DNA of 64,000 nt from Selenomonas ruminantium AC2024 (GTDB taxonomy: Bacteria; Bacillota; Negativicutes; Selenomonadales; Selenomonadaceae), in assembly GCF_000687995.1 (NCBI RefSeq), contig NZ_JIAC01000001.1:1302001-1366000 (forward strand). Reading direction: 5' to 3'. Of the stretch, positions 11,575-18,670 are shown in pieces. The notes below the pieces were generated by a model. That model was not told where the DNA came from. It saw only the letters and a program-made list of their open reading frames with translations, and made no database searches. Numbering within the stretch: position 1 is the stretch's first letter; every line of letters begins with the position of its first letter. The translations under genes were made by a program, and so were the position numbers.

Positions 11575-12402
11575 GTGTTGACATGTCAACTTTGTCCCCA
11601 TCATTGCAAACTGGCGGAAGGGCAGGTAGGATATTGCCGGACCCGCCGCAATGATGGGAGCGTGGTGCGGAGTTTGAGTTATGGACAGGTGACTTCGCTG
11701 GCACTGGACCCTATAGAGAAGAAGCCCCTTTATCATTTTTATCCTGGCACGGTGATTTTGTCCGTGGGGAGTTTTGGCTGCAATATGCGCTGTCCCTTTT
11801 GTCAGAATTACAGCATATCGCAGGATGACGGGGGCGAGGTGCAGGGCTATCTGGCACCGGAAAAATTGGCGGAACTGGCGGTGGAAACGCAAAGGAAGCA
11901 TGGCAGTATCGGCGTGGCTTTTACCTATAATGAACCGTTGCTGAGCTTCGAGTATTTACTGGATGTGGCGCCGCTTTTGCGGACGGCGGGGGAGAAGGTG
12001 GTATTGGTCAGCAATGGGCAGATTGAGGCGGAACCTCTACGCAAGTTATTGCCGCTGCTTGATGCCGCCAATATTGATTTGAAAGCCTTTAATGCGGCAA
12101 CCTACCAATGGATGGGTGGCTCCTTGGAGGCGGCGCAGAGAACCATCCAGATGATGGTGGAGGCTGGTGTTCATGTGGAGGTTACCACGTTAGTCATTCC
12201 CGGCAAAAATGACGGCATGGAGGAATTCCGGGCAGAAACAGAGTGGTTGGCAGGGATAAGTCCTGCGATACCGCTGCATCTGTCCCGCTATTTCCCCCGC
12301 TATCAGTGTGCAATCGAAATGACGCCCCTGGCCACTTTGCAGCAGTTGCAAAAAGTGGCGCTGGAGCGTCTGCAGTATGTGTATTTGGGCAATGTCCGTT
12401 AG
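11575..12402 (+). CDS. AmrS-type radical SAM enzyme (AmmeMemoRadiSam family)
   Basis: 275 residues. The N-terminus has CQLCPHHCKL with a later C (a Cys-rich entry typical of the family), then the radical-SAM triad CNMRCPFC near residue 67. TYNEPLLSFEYL and NIDLKAF are further family signatures. The family resembles pyruvate-formate-lyase activating enzymes, but its substrate is not established. A GTG start at 11575 follows AGGTGA. It is translationally coupled to the AlaX-type gene upstream, an association I cannot explain. The start codon region overlaps a TTGACATGTCAA palindrome at 11578-11589. Confidence 0.88.
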   Translation: MLTCQLCPHHCKLAEGQVGYCRTRRNDGSVVRSLSYGQVTSLALDPIEKKPLYHFYPGTVILSVGSFGCNMRCPFCQNYSISQDDGGEVQGYLAPEKLAELAVETQRKHGSIGVAFTYNEPLLSFEYLLDVAPLLRTAGEKVVLVSNGQIEAEPLRKLLPLLDAANIDLKAFNAATYQWMGGSLEAAQRTIQMMVEAGVHVEVTTLVIPGKNDGMEEFRAETEWLAGISPAIPLHLSRYFPRYQCAIEMTPLATLQQLQKVALERLQYVYLGNVR

Positions 12403-12404
12403 GC

Positions 12405-13253
12405 TTACTGCTTCCGATAATCCCGCGGGGCGCATTTGAACATTTCCTTGAAGGCCCGGGAGAAGGTGGAGTAGTCGGCAAAGCCCACTTCCTCGCAGAT
12501 GTTGGTGATGGACATATCGGTCTTGAGCAAATCACGGGCCAAAAGCAGCCGTTTGCTGCGGATGTACTGGTGGATGCCGTAACCGGTATCGGCCTTGAAC
12601 TTGCGCATGAGGTAGAACTTGCTGATATAGGCCCTGGCCGCCAAATCGTCAATGGAAAGTTCCTCGGCCAGATGGGCATTGATATAGGAAAGAATTTCCT
12701 GAATCTTGGGGTCGTAGCTGGCACTGGTGAGACCCGAGAGTTCATGCTCATGCAGGGAACGGTTCAGCAGAATCATAAACTCAATAAACATGATTTCCGT
12801 AAACAGTCCGTTGGCAAAGCCCTGCCCGCGGGCTGTTTTTTCGAGCTTGTCCATATGAAAGAGCAGGTCATGGCTCGTGCCGGGGGGCTGCTGCATGACG
12901 CTGCTGTTTTCGCGGGCATAGGCAAAGCATTGGGCAAGGTCGGTATGCTCGGCATCCTGCTCCTGCCAGCGGCGCAGGAAATCCGGTGCCACGTAGATGA
13001 CAATGCGCTCGTAATCTTTCGCTTCGTCGGTAAAGACAGGACGGTGGATTTCTCCGGCGGTGACAAAGACGATGTCCCGTGGGGCCAGATGGTAGGTCTT
13101 GCCTTCGATGACATAATCCACAGCACCGTCGAGGAACATAATGATTTTATGGAAATCGTGATAATGGAAGGGAATGGGCTTTAAGGCAGCATCTTTCAGG
13201 CGGAATACCCGAAAGTCGCTGACCAGATAGCCCTTCTTCTCGTAATCGCTCAT
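12405..13253 (-). CDS. AraC-family transcriptional regulator
   Basis: 282 residues from ATG at 13251-13253 (GAGGAG 7 nt upstream). The N-terminal cupin-like sensor contains PFHYHDFHKIIMFLDG and a second strand set ending in GEIHRPVF. The C-terminal 100 residues hold two helix-turn-helix motifs: ELSIDDLAARAYISKFYLMRKFK and DMSITNICEEVGFADYSTFSRAFK, followed by the conserved PRDYR. The effector is unknown. It is divergent from a DapF-like small protein, and an inverted repeat lies between the two promoters, so it probably controls itself and that neighbour. Confidence 0.93.
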   Translation of the reverse strand: MSDYEKKGYLVSDFRVFRLKDAALKPIPFHYHDFHKIIMFLDGAVDYVIEGKTYHLAPRDIVFVTAGEIHRPVFTDEAKDYERIVIYVAPDFLRRWQEQDAEHTDLAQCFAYARENSSVMQQPPGTSHDLLFHMDKLEKTARGQGFANGLFTEIMFIEFMILLNRSLHEHELSGLTSASYDPKIQEILSYINAHLAEELSIDDLAARAYISKFYLMRKFKADTGYGIHQYIRSKRLLLARDLLKTDMSITNICEEVGFADYSTFSRAFKEMFKCAPRDYRKQ

Positions 13254-13283
13254 GGTTTCACTCCTCATGCTGGACTTGCCTCT

Positions 13284-13354
13284 AGTATAGTACATTATTT
13301 GCAATATTGAAAGCATAAATTCAACTTTTATTGCAAATATGCACTTGCTATAAT
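13284..13354. promoter_or_regulatory. Divergent promoters with an inverted-repeat operator
   Basis: Minus promoter: TTTCAA, 17 bp, TATACT (13284-13312). Plus promoter: extended -10 TGCTATAAT ending at 13354. A perfect inverted repeat, ATTTGCAATA at 13297-13306 and TATTGCAAAT at 13329-13338 (half-site centres 32 bp apart, three helical turns), lies over the minus spacer and just upstream of the plus -10. This is the expected geometry for AraC-type control. Confidence 0.6.
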
Positions 13355-13405
13355 ATAGACAGTGAATAAATCAGAGACGCGAAGTCAGAAAGGCCGGTGA
13401 GCAGG

Positions 13406-13732
13406 ATGTTGTTAGTTCGTTTGTATCATGTGGAGGATAAGGAAGTCATGGTTATGGATGGCACAAATGGTTATATGCCGGAAACGGGCGCTATCCGCCT
13501 GCTGGCCAGCCGCGAGTCCGGCGTGGGCGCTGACCGGGTGATTGTCTACTGTGGCAAGCAGAACCGCGAAGGCTTCCGTGCCTTTGCTGCTGATGGCAGC
13601 GAAATGGAACTGACGGCAGAGGATTGCCTGCTGCTCTCGCGCCAACAGGCAGACATTGAAGTGCGTCTGACGGATTACTTCGTGGGTCGCATGCGTCAGG
13701 CTGATGAGGAGAAACTGGCAGCAGCCTGCTGA
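13406..13732 (+). CDS. Short protein resembling the N-lobe of diaminopimelate epimerase
   Basis: 108 residues from ATG 13406; a GTG at 13397 is possible. Segments line up in order with the DapF N-terminal lobe: LYHVEDKEVMVMDG (family: HGxGNDFVVVD), GVGADRVIVY (family: GIGADG), and FRAFAADGSEMEL (family: MRIFNADGSEAEMCGNG). The catalytic CGNG is absent, replaced by TAEDC, and the second lobe is missing, so it cannot be a normal epimerase. It may be a binding or regulatory derivative, or a remnant that still has a good promoter and ribosome site. It is divergent from the AraC regulator. The DapF relationship is my reading of motif order and needs a profile search. Confidence 0.5.
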   Translation: MLLVRLYHVEDKEVMVMDGTNGYMPETGAIRLLASRESGVGADRVIVYCGKQNREGFRAFAADGSEMELTAEDCLLLSRQQADIEVRLTDYFVGRMRQADEEKLAAAC

Positions 13733-13805
13733 TAAATAAAATTTTCTGCAATTATTAGAAGGAAAACTGAATCGTATCGAGAAATAAGCCTATGGAATAT
13801 CTAGT

Positions 13806-13845
13806 AAAAGCCTATATTACGATAAAAATAGTTTATATAGGTTTT
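13806..13845 (+). terminator. Probable terminator after the DapF-like gene
   Basis: AGCCTATAT pairs with ATATAGGTT across a 15-nt loop, followed by TTTTT. It is A/T-rich and of moderate strength. Confidence 0.55.
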
Positions 13846-13948
13846 TATCGGATTTTGTCGTATTCCCTAGAAGGGGGAGTACAATCCGTCCATAGGTTTT
13901 TTTGTTGCAGTTCAGGGGAAGATTGCAACTGGAAAAGGAGGAATTTTT

Positions 13949-15016
13949 GTGAAGGTAAGAGTAACCGCGATTCTTATGACCTTGGCAATGCTGCTGGTTG
14001 GGGTACAGTGTGCCTTTGCTGCGCAGGCAAAGCCGAACATCAAGATTCTGGCAACCGGTGGAACGATTGCCGGCAGTGCGGCATCTGACACGGCAACCAC
14101 CGGCTATAAGGCTGGTGCTTTGGGCATTGATGTGCTGATTAATGCCGTTCCCGAAGTCAAGAAATATGCCAATGTATCCGGTGAACAGATTTGCAGCATC
14201 GACAGCAAGGACATGACTAATGATGTCTGGCTCAAACTGGCCAAACGCTGCAACGAATTGCTGGCCCGCAGTGATGTAGACGGTATCGTCATCACCCATG
14301 GTACGGATACGCTGGAAGAAACGGCTTATTTCCTGAACCTCACGGTTAAGAGCAATAAGCCTGTGGTCATCACCGGTGCTATGCGTCCGGCTACGGCTAT
14401 CAGTGCTGATGGCCCGATGAATCTTCTGAATGCTGTCCGCGTGGCTTCTGATAAGAAGTCTGCAGGCCGTGGCGTACTGGTTGTACTCAACGACACCATC
14501 AATGGTGCCCGTGATGTGACTAAGACCCACACCACTTCCGTGGATACCTTTAAGGCTCCGGAACTCGGTGCTTTCGGTTATGTGAATGATGGCGTTCCAG
14601 AATTTTATCGTGCAACCACTCGTCTGCACACCACCAAGAGCGAATTTGCTGTTGGCAACCTCACGAAACTTCCCTATGTAAAGGTTATTTATGGCACGGC
14701 TAATGACGATGCTCTGTTCGTAGATGCAGCCATCAAAGGCGGCGTTAAGGGCATCATCTATGCCGGTACGGGCAATGGTTCCGTACACAAAGATGCAGAA
14801 GCAGCCTTGGCAAAAGCTACGGCTGCAGGTATTGTTGTAGTTCGCAGTGCCCGCGTAGGCAACGGCTCCGTCATTCCGGCTGAGCAGAGCTACATCAACT
14901 ATCACTTCCTGGATGGTGATTCCCTGAATCCGCAGAAGGCTCGTATTCTTCTGCAGCTGGCCCTGACTAAAACGAAGGACCTCAAGGCTATTCAGGAGAT
15001 GTTCCACAAGTACTAA
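13949..15016 (+). CDS. ansB: Type II L-asparaginase, secreted
   Basis: Hydrolyses L-asparagine to aspartate and ammonia outside the cytoplasmic membrane. 355 residues. The N-terminus [19 protein letters not shown] ending in AFAAQA is a clear Sec signal peptide. The two catalytic threonine motifs are present: [11 protein letters not shown] near residue 34 and HGTDTLEET near residue 112. The catalytic Lys region appears as the family variant GAMRP. GTG at 13949 follows AGGAGG with 7-nt spacing. The unit is monocistronic and ends in a strong hairpin shared with the convergent Nif11-Hint gene. Confidence 0.95.
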   Translation: MKVRVTAILMTLAMLLVGVQCAFAAQAKPNIKILATGGTIAGSAASDTATTGYKAGALGIDVLINAVPEVKKYANVSGEQICSIDSKDMTNDVWLKLAKRCNELLARSDVDGIVITHGTDTLEETAYFLNLTVKSNKPVVITGAMRPATAISADGPMNLLNAVRVASDKKSAGRGVLVVLNDTINGARDVTKTHTTSVDTFKAPELGAFGYVNDGVPEFYRATTRLHTTKSEFAVGNLTKLPYVKVIYGTANDDALFVDAAIKGGVKGIIYAGTGNGSVHKDAEAALAKATAAGIVVVRSARVGNGSVIPAEQSYINYHFLDGDSLNPQKARILLQLALTKTKDLKAIQEMFHKY

Positions 15017-15034
15017 AAAATTTGCTTCCCCAAT

Positions 15035-15084
15035 AAAGCAGGGGCGCGTAGTTACTTTTAGCAGCTACGCGCCCCTGTTGCTTT
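15035..15084. terminator. Bidirectional terminator
   Basis: Near-perfect stem of about 17 bp (AAAGCAGGGGCGCGTAG with CTACGCGCCCCTGTTGCTTT) between the convergent ansB and Nif11-Hint genes. Confidence 0.88.
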
Positions 15085-15087
15085 ATA

Positions 15088-15897
15088 TCAGTGCAGGCTA
15101 AATCCTTCAGCTGCAACGCCGTTGATGAACATGATGTTGATGCCGTCTACTTCAATATCGTAGACCATTTCATTTTTACCCGTCATGGTGGCTTTTTCGA
15201 CTGTCGCGGTGCCATCCAGAGTGATGGCAGGATTTCCCTGCGTGTTCATGGCGATGTTGTATTGGCCATTGCCGCAGTAGTACCACTGCGTTGCCGTGGT
15301 CTGCCATACTTTCCCATCGGTAAAGCGTACGGTTACGATTTCCTGCAGGGCAGGTGTGTGAACCTTGGTGACCTTGCCGCTGATTTTTTCGCCGTCAGAA
15401 TTGAGCGTCAGCACTTCATCGCCCTCGTGGATGTTTTCAATGGGAATGCTGCCGTCTGGGGTGGCAACCAGGGAACCGGCAGCGAAGTAGCGTCCACCGC
15501 CAAACAATTTTGTCAGGATATGGGCAATGCCGCCGCCAGCTTTTTTGACGGTTTTGGCAACTTTTTTTACTTCCTTGGGATGCTGCGTGACTTCGTGGAT
15601 GGTCTCGACCGTGGTCGTTACCGGATCGCCCTCGTCATTTTGAGGCGATTCCTGCGTACCTGCTCCGCCGACCACGCAAGCCAAATCATCAAAGGAAAGT
15701 TCGGTACAGGAAAGTTTTTTCATTTCCTGCATGAACTCTTCGACGGTAAAAGGAATGCCTTTTTCTTCAGCAAGTGCAAGAATAGCAGCGACATCCTCAT
15801 CGGTGCCATTCTTTTCCAGAATCTGTCCGAGCTTTGCCTGAACTTCTTCATTTTCCTGCATCATTTCTATGAATTTCATTACATTTTGCTGTGCCAT
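15088..15897 (-). CDS. Nif11-type leader protein fused to a degenerate Hint domain
   Basis: 269 residues from ATG at 15895-15897 (AGAGGAGG upstream). Residues 1-78 look like a Nif11/NHLP-type RiPP leader: short helices with EEKGIPFTVEEFMQEM and a terminal CVVGGAG double-glycine site. Residues 136-265 have the Hint (hedgehog/intein) fold signature: YFAAGSLVATPDGSIPIENI then HEGDEVL, TTATQWYY, and the final YDIEVDGINIMFINGV. In active Hint domains the first residue of this block is Cys and the second block carries TxxH; here they are Tyr137 and Gln204, so self-cleavage looks lost. No membrane segment or secretion partner is nearby. The role is unknown; a modified or exported scaffold peptide is one possibility. 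Confidence 0.7.
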   Translation of the reverse strand: MAQQNVMKFIEMMQENEEVQAKLGQILEKNGTDEDVAAILALAEEKGIPFTVEEFMQEMKKLSCTELSFDDLACVVGGAGTQESPQNDEGDPVTTTVETIHEVTQHPKEVKKVAKTVKKAGGGIAHILTKLFGGGRYFAAGSLVATPDGSIPIENIHEGDEVLTLNSDGEKISGKVTKVHTPALQEIVTVRFTDGKVWQTTATQWYYCGNGQYNIAMNTQGNPAITLDGTATVEKATMTGKNEMVYDIEVDGINIMFINGVAAEGFSLH

Positions 15898-15968
15898 GAT
15901 TATTTCCTCCTCTGTAGTTGGATTGTGTTTTGCTTTACATTGGTATATACGATAGGGGAGACGATTCA

Positions 15969-15990
15969 TTACAAAAATTTTATTTTGTAA
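15969..15990. promoter_or_regulatory. Perfect 22-bp palindrome upstream of the Nif11-Hint gene
   Basis: TTACAAAA (15969-15976) and TTTTGTAA (15983-15990) form a perfect inverted repeat with a 6-bp A/T centre. It lies about 70 bp upstream of the Nif11-Hint start and 24 bp upstream of the tRNA promoter. A repressor operator is the simplest reading; no regulator gene adjoins it. Confidence 0.45.
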
Positions 15991-16013
15991 GAGAAGTTGA
16001 AAACGGCTTAGAC

Positions 16014-16042
16014 TTGACAAATTCGTGGATAACTACTATAAT
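16014..16042 (+). promoter_or_regulatory. Consensus promoter for tRNA-Leu
   Basis: TTGACA (16014-16019), exactly 17 bp, TATAAT (16037-16042): a full consensus promoter 30 bp before the tRNA. Confidence 0.9.
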
Positions 16043-16072
16043 AAGTGCCGTTATCTACGATTGTAGAGTACT

Positions 16073-16157
16073 GCGGATGTGGCGGAACTGGCAGACGCGC
16101 TGGATTTAGGATCCAGTGCCGCAAGGCGTATGGGTTCGACCCCCTTCATCCGCACCA
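16073..16157 (+). tRNA. tRNA-Leu(UAG)
   Basis: 85 nt including an encoded CCA. The acceptor stem is GCGGATG/CATCCGC. The anticodon arm is CTGGA-TTTAGGA-TCCAG with anticodon TAG, which reads CUN leucine codons. The long variable arm (GCCGCAAGGC region) is that of a class II tRNA. The T arm contains GGTTCGACCCC. It has its own promoter and terminator. Confidence 0.97.
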
Positions 16158-16169
16158 AAGGAATATCAG

Positions 16170-16197
16170 GCGGTAGCTTTCGGGCTATCGCTTTTTT
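16170..16197 (+). terminator. Intrinsic terminator after tRNA-Leu
   Basis: GCGGTAGC pairs with GCTATCGC around a TTTCGG loop, followed by TTTTTT. Confidence 0.88.
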
Positions 16198-16216
16198 GTT
16201 ACAATTATTTCGCGTA

Positions 16217-16245
16217 TTGACTTATTGTCTGCTATCGGTTACAAT
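16217..16245 (+). promoter_or_regulatory. Promoter of the glmS ribozyme transcript
   Basis: TTGACT (16217-16222), 17 bp, TACAAT (16240-16245), about 90 nt upstream of the ribozyme cleavage site. Confidence 0.75.
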
Positions 16246-16332
16246 AAGCAAGTGCTTTGTTAAGAAAAGCACAAAGTAAGAAGAAATCCAGAGTGAATAA
16301 TCCTGTTGTTCTGGTGTATTAAAAGGACGTAA

Positions 16333-16640
16333 GTTCTAGCGCAAGTTCTGAAAGCGGTGCGTGCTTTCAGAAGACGAGGAGAAGGTTGTCGAGGAGGAGT
16401 CAGAAGATAATCGGTTGGACATAATGCGTAGTATAAATTTGCATAGACAAGGCAGAGGAAGGAGGCATAGCTGCGCTATGTCGACTGACGATAACGCAGT
16501 ATATGCGAATTTAGACAAGCAGGATGTTCAACAGATTATCGGATGACTCCGTGGTCAGCGGATGCCTTCCGGCTTGCTCGGCCGATAAATGCAAACGAAA
16601 GTCCTGCCGTGAGGCGGGAAACAAGGATGCAGGGAGCGCA
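16333..16640 (+). ncRNA. glmS ribozyme with a large extra arm
   Basis: Glucosamine-6-phosphate-activated self-cleaving riboswitch in the glmS 5' leader. The cleavage site should lie between A16338 and G16339 (TTCTA|GCGC). P1 is CTGAAAGC/GCTTTCAG, followed by the invariant GACGAGG. A second conserved strand, GCGGATGCCTTCCGGCT, matches the B. subtilis core GCGGATGCCTCCCGGCT, and GAAGG pairs with CCTTC. Between these, positions 16396-16550 form a long peripheral arm closed by GGAGTC/GACTCC and GATAATC/GATTATC, which replaces a short loop in B. subtilis. The remaining 3' part runs to near 16640. Cleavage when GlcN6P is abundant destabilises the glmS mRNA. Confidence 0.88.
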
Positions 16641-16673
16641 GCAGGATAGTACAATTTCATAGGAGGTACTATT

Positions 16674-18503
16674 ATGTGTGGTATCGTAGGTTATGTCGGT
16701 GACAAAGAGGCAGCTAGCTTCCTGCTTGAAGGTCTGGCTAAGCTGGAGTATCGTGGTTATGACTCCGCTGGTATTGCTGTCTTTGACGGAGCGAAAATCG
16801 GCGTGGAAAAGAGTGTTGGCAGACTTGCCGCACTCCGTGACAAGCTGAAAGGTCATGAGCTCAAGGGCACGATGGGTATCGGTCATACCCGTTGGGCAAC
16901 GCATGGCCGTCCGTCCGATGTGAACTCCCATCCCCATACGGATTGCTCCGGGGATTTCGTGGTGGTACACAACGGCATCATCGAAAACTACCTGACGCTG
17001 AAGGAAGAACTCATCGAAAATGGTCATTCCTTCAAGTCCGAAACGGATACGGAAGTAGTAGCCCACTTAATCGAAGAAGTCTACAATGGTGACTTTGTAG
17101 CTTCTGTTCGTGAAGTTCTGCGCCGCGTGGAAGGTTCTTACTCGCTCGTATTTATGAGCAGCAAGCACCCCGGTACGCTGATTGCGACCAAGCAGGATAA
17201 CCCGCTGGTTATCGGCGTTGGCGAAGGCGAAAACTTCATCGCTTCCGATATTCCCGCTATCATTCAGCGCACCCGCCGCACTTACATCCTGAACGATGGT
17301 GAACTGGCTGTTATCACGAAGGACAGCATCAAGATTTCCAACCGTCAGGGTGAACCTGTGACCAAGAAGATTTTCGAGGTCAACTGGAATGCTGAAGCTG
17401 CGGAAAAGGGCGGCTATGAGCACTTCATGCTCAAGGAAATCCATGAACAGCCGAAGGCTGTCCGTGACACCATGAGCCAGCGTATCGCCAAAGACGGCAA
17501 GACCATTGTGATGGATGAGCTGAAATGGGACGCTGACTATCTCAATTCCTTTAACAAGATTTATATCGTGGCCTGCGGCACGGCTTATCATGCCGGCATG
17601 GTGGGCAAATACTATATCGAAAAACTGGCGCGTACGGTTGTAGAAGTAGATGTTGCTTCTGAATTCCGTTATCGTGAACCGATTGTGGATGAAAACACGC
17701 TGTTCATCGCTGTTTCTCAGTCTGGTGAAACCAGTGATACGCTGGCCGCTATGAAAGAATCCAAGCGCCTCGGCGCTAAGACGCTGGCCATCACCAACGT
17801 GGTTGGTTCGTCCATCGCCCGTGAAGCTGACCAGGTGCTCTACACTTGGGCTGGTCCGGAAATCGCCGTAGCTTCCACGAAGGCTTACACGACGCAGATT
17901 GTGCTGTTCTTCATGTTGGCTCTCTACATGGCCGAAATCAAGAAGACGGTTGCTCCGGAACGTGTAGCTGAACTCATTGCTCAGCTGCAGAAAATTCCTG
18001 CACAGATTAGCGAAACGCTGTCCGATGTGGAACCGCTGAAGACCTTTGCAAAGCGCTATGGATTCAATGATGATGTGTTCTACATTGGCCGCGGTCTGGA
18101 CTACCATGTAGCTCTGGAAGGTTCCCTGAAACTCAAGGAAATCTCCTATATTCATGCCGAAGCTTATGCAGCTGGCGAACTCAAGCACGGCACGCTGGCT
18201 CTGATTGTGGAAGGCGTTCCCGTTATCGCTCTGGCTACGCAGAAGAGCGTTTACGAAAAGACCCTGTCCAATATCAAGGAAGTCAAGGCGCGTGATGCAG
18301 TCGTTATCGGTATCGCTACCGAAGGCGACGAGGAACTGGAAAAATATGTTGACCATGTGATGAAGGTTCCTGAAACGGATGAACTCGTTATTCCGATTCT
18401 GACCGTTGTTCCCTTGCAGCTCTTGGCATATTATGCAGCTATCACTCGTGGCTGCGATGTGGATAAACCGCGTAACTTGGCTAAGTCCGTAACAGTTGAA
18501 TAA
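16674..18503 (+). CDS. glmS: Glutamine-fructose-6-phosphate aminotransferase (isomerising)
   Basis: Makes glucosamine-6-phosphate from fructose-6-phosphate and glutamine, the first step toward UDP-GlcNAc and the cell wall. 609 residues, the usual length. The N-terminal nucleophile cysteine is exposed as MCGIVGYVG. The glutaminase domain is followed by two SIS sugar-isomerase domains (ACGTAYHAG and SQSGETSDT; GRGLDYHVALEGSLKLKEI). The C-terminus DKPRNLAKSVTVE is the family signature. AGGAGG precedes ATG 16674. Regulated by the upstream glmS ribozyme. Confidence 0.98.
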   Translation: MCGIVGYVGDKEAASFLLEGLAKLEYRGYDSAGIAVFDGAKIGVEKSVGRLAALRDKLKGHELKGTMGIGHTRWATHGRPSDVNSHPHTDCSGDFVVVHNGIIENYLTLKEELIENGHSFKSETDTEVVAHLIEEVYNGDFVASVREVLRRVEGSYSLVFMSSKHPGTLIATKQDNPLVIGVGEGENFIASDIPAIIQRTRRTYILNDGELAVITKDSIKISNRQGEPVTKKIFEVNWNAEAAEKGGYEHFMLKEIHEQPKAVRDTMSQRIAKDGKTIVMDELKWDADYLNSFNKIYIVACGTAYHAGMVGKYYIEKLARTVVEVDVASEFRYREPIVDENTLFIAVSQSGETSDTLAAMKESKRLGAKTLAITNVVGSSIAREADQVLYTWAGPEIAVASTKAYTTQIVLFFMLALYMAEIKKTVAPERVAELIAQLQKIPAQISETLSDVEPLKTFAKRYGFNDDVFYIGRGLDYHVALEGSLKLKEISYIHAEAYAAGELKHGTLALIVEGVPVIALATQKSVYEKTLSNIKEVKARDAVVIGIATEGDEELEKYVDHVMKVPETDELVIPILTVVPLQLLAYYAAITRGCDVDKPRNLAKSVTVE

Positions 18504-18542
18504 TTTTCAGCCCAATTAAGGGACTGTGCTAATTTGCTAAAG

Positions 18543-18576
18543 AAATCCGTTGACGCAAATGTCAACGGATTTTTTG
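18543..18576 (+). terminator. Intrinsic terminator after glmS
   Basis: Perfect 12-bp stem AAATCCGTTGAC/GTCAACGGATTT, loop GCAAAT, followed by a T-run. Confidence 0.9.
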
Positions 18577-18591
18577 TAGTTTATGGTTTAT

Positions 18592-18644
18592 ATTGAAGTT
18601 GCATTGAAGTTGAAAAAGAAGTTATATTGAAGTATAATTGAAGT
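18592..18644 (+). promoter_or_regulatory. Promoter embedded in 11-bp-spaced ATTGAAGT repeats
   Basis: ATTGAAGT occurs exactly at 18592, 18603, 18626 and 18637, with a weaker copy (AAAGAAGT) at 18615, giving a period of about 11 bp. A promoter (TTGAAA 18610-18615, 17 bp, TATAAT 18633-18638) is built into the array. Helically phased repeats over a promoter suggest cooperative binding by a regulator. Confidence 0.65.
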
Positions 18645-18670
18645 AGTTCAATTAGCGAGGTGATACAGGT

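Noticed and set aside
16361-16546. Short frames on both strands in the glmS leader
   Set aside because: The region is explained by the glmS ribozyme and its extra arm; the frames have no ribosome site.
17067-18356. 429-codon minus-strand frame inside glmS
   Set aside because: Antisense shadow of a highly biased gene; no domain or ribosome site.
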